The translations under genes were made by a program, and so were the position numbers. DNA of 64,000 nt, taken from assembly GCA_021234155.1 (NCBI GenBank), contig JAJEKV010000055.1, positions 4,473,294-4,537,293 on the forward strand, given 5' to 3'. Under the pieces are notes generated by a model that did not search any database, was not told the origin of the DNA, and saw only the letters and a program-made list of their open reading frames with translations. Shown here piece after piece: positions 58,219 to 64,000 of the stretch; within the stretch, counting starts at the first letter, position 1, and the number at the start of each line of letters is the position of its first letter. The DNA comes from Isoetes taiwanensis. Its lineage: Eukaryota; Streptophyta; Lycopodiopsida; Isoetales; Isoetaceae.

Positions 58219-60758
58219 CGTAAGAGAATGATGAAAATGCGGGGATAGGTGAATACACAAAAACTATAGCCCGGCAATGCTGGACTGGTTTCTATTATAG
58301 TGAATTCATGACAAAGAGTCACGAGATAGACGGTTCCGTCCCGTAGATTCCGGCTTATGCGGTAATATTTGGGCACCATTTTTAGTGTATATTATAAATA
58401 TTTGTGGCGTGACCAGCCCAGCTTTTGAGTGTAAATTATTTTTGTGCGGCGTGACAAAGCCCGGCTTTGAGGTTTCTTCTAATGGTTTTGTTGGTGATAT
58501 TGCATCGGGGTGATGGCGACGATTCTTTGGGTAGGGTTTTGTGGGGAACATTCTTGACGCTGCGTTATCCGATCGCTTTGCGAGGATTTTATCGATAGTT
58601 TTCCTCGAAACCAGGCTTGTGGGATTTTTGATCCGCGATAAACCGACAAATTACACTATTAACAAATGTACAATTTATTTAGGGGTCAGGTGTTATAGCG
58701 AATATTATGTTTTCGTTTTGAATTTAACTGCGATTAACCATTATTAGAAAAACTGCGGGATGAATGAAAATTCTAGCTAGGCTTTTTGTCATTTTCATGC
58801 GAGCATATTCCGAGAATAACAAATTAAAAGAGATCATCACGATTATCTTTTGCCCGATTGGTATCCGCAGATGTGATCTTATCATATCGATGAATAATTG
58901 CCGCAGAACGTTAAATACATCATGAAGCAAACAAAATTACGTTTCAAGCTATCGTTCCGCGACCACTAACTGGCGCAGGTGGTATCACCGGCGGGTAATT
59001 TCAATAGACCCGCGCATTACATTAGAGCGGTGCTCAAACATTGCCAATGAGAGATAAAGTGTTTTGATGGGTATCCTAAGGTCGTATAGAACACGGCGTA
59101 ATGTTGATCTTCTTTTCCTCGAGACACGCAGACGCCACAAAACTCGGTATATGTTTCCACACCAAAGTTGGTTATAGCATCATCCTCAGGTCAACAACCA
59201 CAGTTGAAACAACGATTGCTTTATGTTTTCGGGTTTTCACAAGGATAAAACTGCCACCTTTTGTGGTTGCAAAGTTTTCATATCTTTTGAGGGAGGATAA
59301 AAGTCAAAATAAAGCAAAAATTGAAGCGATTACGGACTATGGATATCATTTTGTTGAAGTGCGACCATTTGCCTTTCGTTCAAAATTAATAGGTTTTCGT
59401 ATGTACTCGTGCAGATCCACAGTAATTGGCTTAAACTCGAATTTTCATCTTTTAGGGTTCTTTATTGCTTTGCTGTTTCTTCACTACCACATTTTTAGGG
59501 TGCATGGGTCACATCACATGGGATACTAAGAGCAATAGTCTTTTTGGGTTCCATGGGTGCCGTTCGATGGGGCGTTTAGGGCTCTCAGGTTGTGGAGTTC
59601 GGTTTCGCATGGACGCATTAGTGTGCATAAAGGTCTTCAGAAGTAGGTTTTGTTTGCGGTCATCTAATATTCACAGGGTTTAAGGCCGGACATGTAAAGT
59701 CAAAGTGCGTTCATGTCGTATTATTGGATTATGTTTTAGATCAAAGATACGCCAGGTTAATAATATATCCCTTAGTAGACTCTTGGCTGAGCATTGGATC
59801 CATAAAAGCTCATCTACATGTTCAGGTATGGTGACATAAAAAACGATCCACGATTTTATAAAGATAAGCAACATACCGCTGGTTTTCAGATCAAAGTCGA
59901 CTAGGAAAGAGATGCTGGCTTACCGTATGGGCGATTTTAATGAGGGAGGCGATAATGTGGATGATTATGCCATCGCGAGGGGAGATGAAATTATAAGGTA
60001 TTGCGAAGCACAAGAGGCTGGCAGACGGCGTGCTCCGGTCCATGCATCACTAAGTATGGATGAGGTTCGTTATAGAATTAAAGTGATCGCGGTAATTATC
60101 TTTGAGGGTCAGTACATGCTGTTTCCTTTGGTTCTGCTCAAAATCCCGCTATGCTATCCGACAAAACCATCTTACCAAAAGGTGTGTTGGGCGCCCGGTC
60201 CGGTGTAAAGCGTATATGTGAAATGCTAGAGCATTGAAATGGGGAATTTGGGGAATGTTAAGCAACTCGGAAGCACAGCAATGGCATCATGTAATGAGGA
60301 CGGGGTGAGAATGTGTTCAATGGATGTAACATGGAATAGCGTTGGAGTAAAGTGTTCTAAACTTGGCGGTATAGTGTAGCCCACCATCCCATGCAGAGTG
60401 AAATTGTATCATTGTTGGGGTGGCCAGCGATTGGAAGTGTAGCATGGTTAAATCTACATTTACCCGATTAATTGCTTGCATGAAGAACCAAAGTAGCATT
60501 GGGCACACATGTTAGCATAAGAAGGATGAATCTAAGGCATGTAGAGGCATTAGAGATGATGATGGAGATGCACCACAAGCTGAGGCGATAGTAAGGAAGG
60601 GGTTGGATTTTTGGAAAATGGCTTCAGATGCGGCTCCGCAATATTGTGATCTTGGCGGGATGGCGAAAAATGCAAGCATTGTGGGGCCTTGATGTGGAAG
60701 GATGAACTGGGTACATTTTGTTGTTCAAACGGGAAGATTTCATTGCCACCTTTTAAAT
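58219..60758. other. Unassigned DNA between polypurine tract and second 1.6-kb repeat
   Basis: No recognisable gene. A short tandem duplication at about 58,402-58,470 repeats GGCGTGAC, AGCCC-GCTTTTGAG. Frames at 59,101-59,529 (142 codons, containing EDKSQNKAKIEAITDYGYHF) and 59,912-60,208 (98 codons, MGDFNEGGDNVDDYAIARG) are the longest open stretches. They are not repetitive, but I recognise no family. They could be remnants of the internal region of an element flanked by the 1.6-kb repeats. Confidence 0.35.
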
Positions 60759-62364
60759 TTATGGGTCCTCAATAAAAATTCTTAATCAGAATATTGTCTT
60801 CACTGATTTGTCACGATGAAGGCGTCTCCTTTGTTTCAGAGCATTATACTACCATTTGAAGCTTTTTTCTTTGTTTCAGAGCATTATACCACCATTTCAA
60901 GCTCCTCAATAACGTACAACACAATAGAATTGACCGAAATTTACCTTCAGCATTACACGATAGGTTTTGTGCCATGAATGGGTTGCCAGCTTCATTCTTT
61001 CTTTCATCTCCATTGTCATTTGAGTATTTATCTTGCTCATATTTGACCTTGTTTTCTTATTATATGGGTGGCTACAAAATTCTCAAATATTGCATTTACG
61101 CATCATCTTTTTCTCATATCTAATGTCATCTCTGCGAAGGTATGTTTCTTTTCAACTCCTCGGCGTTTTCAAGATGTGTTTTTAAGGTTCATAGACTTAG
61201 GCTTTTGCATTTTTAAGATATGTTTACAATTCAAAAAATGGACCCTTGTTCCAAATTTATGCCTCGTTCTTCAAAATTTGGAAGGTTTGTAGGGCCGACT
61301 GTACTGTTGGTCAATCACGAGTGATCTAGATATGATCACATAAGTTTCACCTTTGTAGAGTTTACCTTGAAGCCTCATGTAAAGCTAGCATGTATTAGAT
61401 TGCAAGATGCAGGACATTGTTGTGTCGCATTAGAATATCAGCAGTTGGTATTAAGTACGTGAAGTGTTGCAATAAATGTTGATAGACAGACACCTCTGGT
61501 TGCTTCCAAATTTGCAAGTTGTGCTATAAATATGAATCAAGCATGCGGCCTTGCTGTTGTTGCACTTCTCACCAAGATACATGTCGAGTTGAATGATATC
61601 TTTGTATATTCTTCGATTCTACCAGTCTGACATTGGTAATTATATCATGGTTGCCCCATATATTGAATCATTAGATCTGCAACTTGAGGAGATTGGAAAA
61701 CGAACTAGGCTGATGTTTTTGATTGAGCATGATTATATCAAGTGATCTGACTAGGATATGAGCAGTGGCTATTAAATACATGACATGTTGCAATAAAACT
61801 CGTAAGAGCAATGAAACTAAAAATGCCGCATGCCCACAGCAACATCTAAAACAACAAAAACAAGGACTAGATACAAGGTTCGCAACATCTTCAAGAATTA
61901 TCTTTAAAGAGTATCGGTAAAGAATATACGCCCAAATACACAAATCCCTTCAATACCAAAGCATACTATAGATCTATTGAGCTCAGATCATGCTTAACTA
62001 AATTAGGTCTTTCAGTTAAATGATTTCAATCTAAAAGCTGCCCGTGCTCTAATGCTAATTCATATAATCTATGCTTTCATTAATTAAGCACGATCCTTTG
62101 TTCATTCGATTGCAATGTAGCATATCCAAGCGTGTCGATGGCCCAAAGGACTCTAACATGGAGCCATTCTTCCTTCATGTAATCCATTTCGCATAAATTT
62201 TGACTTCAACTTTATCCCGTATTGGCTTAATACCATGCTATATAAGCTATTCTATGTTGCCGAAAAATGGTGTCGGGAGAGCTTGACCGGCCACAATTTA
62301 CCTAATAGTATAAATTGAAACACTTTTCTGCAATAGAAGTTTACGTTGCATGAAAAAAAAAATG
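60759..62364 (+). repeat. 1.6-kb direct repeat, copy 2
   Basis: Partner of 54,365-55,989, starting about 6.4 kb downstream. Identity is near-complete in the centre and patchy at the edges. Near 60,833-60,905 it holds a small internal duplication (TTTGTTTCAGAGCATTATAC twice) that copy 1 lacks. Confidence 0.85.
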
Positions 62365-62381
62365 CACTCGTATTGGTATTC

Positions 62382-62762
62382 TTAACACACAAACCATTAT
62401 ATCCAACACTCTAAAATTAAACCCCCTTCAAACCCCTTTGGTTTGGTTTCCTGGGGGTGACTCGAGAACATCGAGTATTTGGATAGGCATGATACCGTTA
62501 TTCCTTAATCTACACCGTCACGTAAAGTTCCTTGTTTGTAAGGGTATGCATGTACAAAATTTGCGATACTGTATAACAAGTTTTGCAAAATACTATAAGA
62601 TTTGTGGTAATATACTACATGGTGTTGATTTTGTACATGCAAAACATAATTTTAGGGGCTCTCGCTGCCCTCACGTCACCTCAGGTATTGAATATGCACC
62701 CAAACCAAAGGGGTTTTGGGGTTTAATTTTAGAGTGTTGGATATAATGGTTTTGTGTGTTAA
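62382..62762. mobile_element. MITE-like foldback element with ~64-bp terminal inverted repeats
   Basis: The left end reads TTAACACACAAACCATTATA, then TCCAACACTCTAAAATTAAA, up to CCCTTTGGTTTGG. The right end (62,699-62,762) is its reverse complement with a few differences. Inside, GCATGTACAAAAT (62,548-62,560) is inverted as ATTTTGTACATGC (62,628-62,640). TTAA stands at both outer ends and could be the target duplication. Size (381 bp), terminal inverted repeats and lack of coding fit a MITE. The superfamily is uncertain. The frame at 62,438-62,746 is a by-product. Confidence 0.8.
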
Positions 62763-62821
62763 CTTAAAAAAATTTGGCCTTGAGTTATAGGAATCAATGA
62801 ACAAACTGAAAAATTAAGTAA

Positions 62822-62892
62822 TGGTATTATATGTGTCATATGTGTTATTATATTATATGTGTTATTATATGTTATTATATGTGTTATATTGA
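62822..62892 (+). repeat. AT-rich microsatellite-like tract
   Basis: The tract is built of TATATGTGTTATTA-like units repeated imperfectly about five times. Confidence 0.7.
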
Positions 62893-64000
62893 TAAAAGGA
62901 TAAATGTGATGAGGATAGAAAAAGCCTCTCATAATGATATTGCCATATTGATGTAATATGGATCAGCAGATCAATGTAGACCAAGACAAGATGATATCAT
63001 CCTTGTCAATTGGTTTAGGAGAATCTTAGAATCTTTAAAGACCTGATAGAAAATCAATCAAAAAGCCATAATAATTTATATTCAAATTCTAACGGAACCA
63101 CAAAGCGAGGGCACCATACCATGCTTATAGCCAGTTTCTTGGAACACTAGATTCTCGTTATTAAAATACATTAAGAATAATGGTAGGGCGTATAGTTTAT
63201 TAAAACAAAATAGCTTTGAAAGTGTCCCTAAGTTTGAACCTAGGCATGGCCACCAAGAAAGAAATGCCCCTAAGCTGTGTTTGTGGTGTCCATGTGATCT
63301 ATAACCCAACATCTTGAGCGAGCTAGCGAATGAATCGTGCCACCAACTCAAAATTTATAGATGTCTTTGCCATTTTAGCAATCAAATAAAATTTAATAAT
63401 GCAATAGAAGTAATACCCATTGGTACAGAAGCTTGTGTGCTAAGTTTGAAGACAACAAGCAAGGCGGGGACACAAGAATGTTAGCGGCAAGTCTAACTAA
63501 TGCTCTGATCAAGCTATGAATGTGCTTTCATTATCATCTTAAGTGGTACAGAAAAATAGGGCCATGAATGATGTAAAGAGGGACCGGCAAATGTAATGAA
63601 CCAACAACATTGATTACTTGTGCAAACACAAATGCTTTTCATACATGGACCTACCTTTACAAAATTCAAGAGAAGAAGATAAAATGTATGGAACCCAGAA
63701 CAGGGCTAAATCTAGCACCTACATCTGGACCAGCCCATTGAAAGAGATTAATCTTGCTAGAGAGGTTTTGCAAATTAAAGGAAGCTCTGCATCCAAAGGG
63801 TACAAATTTTTCTGCATAACATACATGGGTTTTACTTGCGGATCTTCACAGACCTATCTTCAGCTCATTGTATCATTTTTGTGGTACAAAAAATAGGGCC
63901 ATGAATGATTTAAAGGAGGACAACCAAATGCCAATGAACCAACAATGCATTGATTACTTGTGCAAACACAAATGCTTTTCATAAGCAATACGTAGCCACC
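62893..64000. other. Unassigned DNA with a ~100-bp direct repeat
   Basis: Two copies at about 63,553-63,650 and 63,885-63,985 share AGGGCCATGAATGAT-TAAAG, AATGAACCAACAA, CATTGATTACTTGTGCAAAC and ACAAATGCTTTTCATA. The 92-codon frame at 63,618-63,896 lies between and partly in the first copy and has no recognisable family. The minus-strand frame 63,082-63,351 is also unrecognised. Confidence 0.55.

Noticed and set aside
59101-59529. 142-codon frame as a protein gene
   Set aside because: No recognisable motif, no sign of splice sites or a promoter, and it lies between transposon-like repeats. It is left as an unassigned open stretch.

Overview
The window is nuclear DNA of a land plant with a large, repeat-rich genome. 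Three observations point there: a J2/J3-type DnaJ gene with plant-style introns and a C-terminal CAQQ prenylation box, a nepenthesin-like aspartic protease, and a piece of plant CYP51. Most of the rest is decayed retrotransposon, satellite and simple-sequence DNA. I cannot fix the species from sequence alone. A fern or another non-angiosperm vascular plant would fit, but that is inference.

Layout. 1-1,902: no recognisable gene. 1,903-9,520: a composite satellite block. It holds CATG-rich minisatellite arrays (1,903-3,680 and 6,736-7,366) and a satellite with a monomer of about 780 bp (partial at 3,737-4,189 and 6,388-6,520; three consecutive monomers at 7,371-9,520). A 5'-truncated minus-strand LINE (4,190-6,371) sits inside one monomer and is bounded by a 16-bp target duplication. 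9,782-10,812: two short tandem arrays with periods near 160 bp. 10,985-18,183: a direct duplication of about 3.1 kb, with a Ty1/copia RT-RNase H fragment between the copies. 17,777-30,000: a plus-strand LINE reverse transcriptase split by about 10.7 kb of pyrimidine-rich foreign DNA. 30,217-36,500: further LINE debris, a direct repeat and LINE 3' tails. 38,475-40,795: the DnaJ gene. 44,186-45,175: a LINE 3' end. 45,500-47,370: doubtful minus-strand exons. 50,780-51,082: CYP51 pseudogene. 52,303-53,538: aspartic protease, minus strand. 54,365-62,364: two 1.6-kb direct repeats enclosing a duplicated hairpin module and a 1.47-kb polypurine tract. 62,382-62,762: a MITE-like foldback. 62,763-64,000: AT-rich DNA with a short direct repeat.

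Only two genes look functional. The DnaJ co-chaperone has seven exons, an unbroken spliced frame of 420 residues, and a perfect heat-shock element upstream. The aspartic protease is intronless, 411 residues, with both catalytic aspartates and a signal peptide. They are not a functional unit.

The most unusual structure is the minisatellite at 1.9-3.7 kb and 6.7-7.4 kb. Each 38-bp repeat is an 11-mer, an 8-bp spacer, the reverse complement of the 11-mer with one mismatch, and a second 8-bp spacer. The whole array can therefore pair with itself in two registers. Other notable signals are a recurrent hairpin-plus-TATA promoter module whose stems show compensatory changes, a polypurine tract punctuated by GCATGG, and a LINE family that ends in a stem-loop followed by different pentanucleotide tails in different copies.
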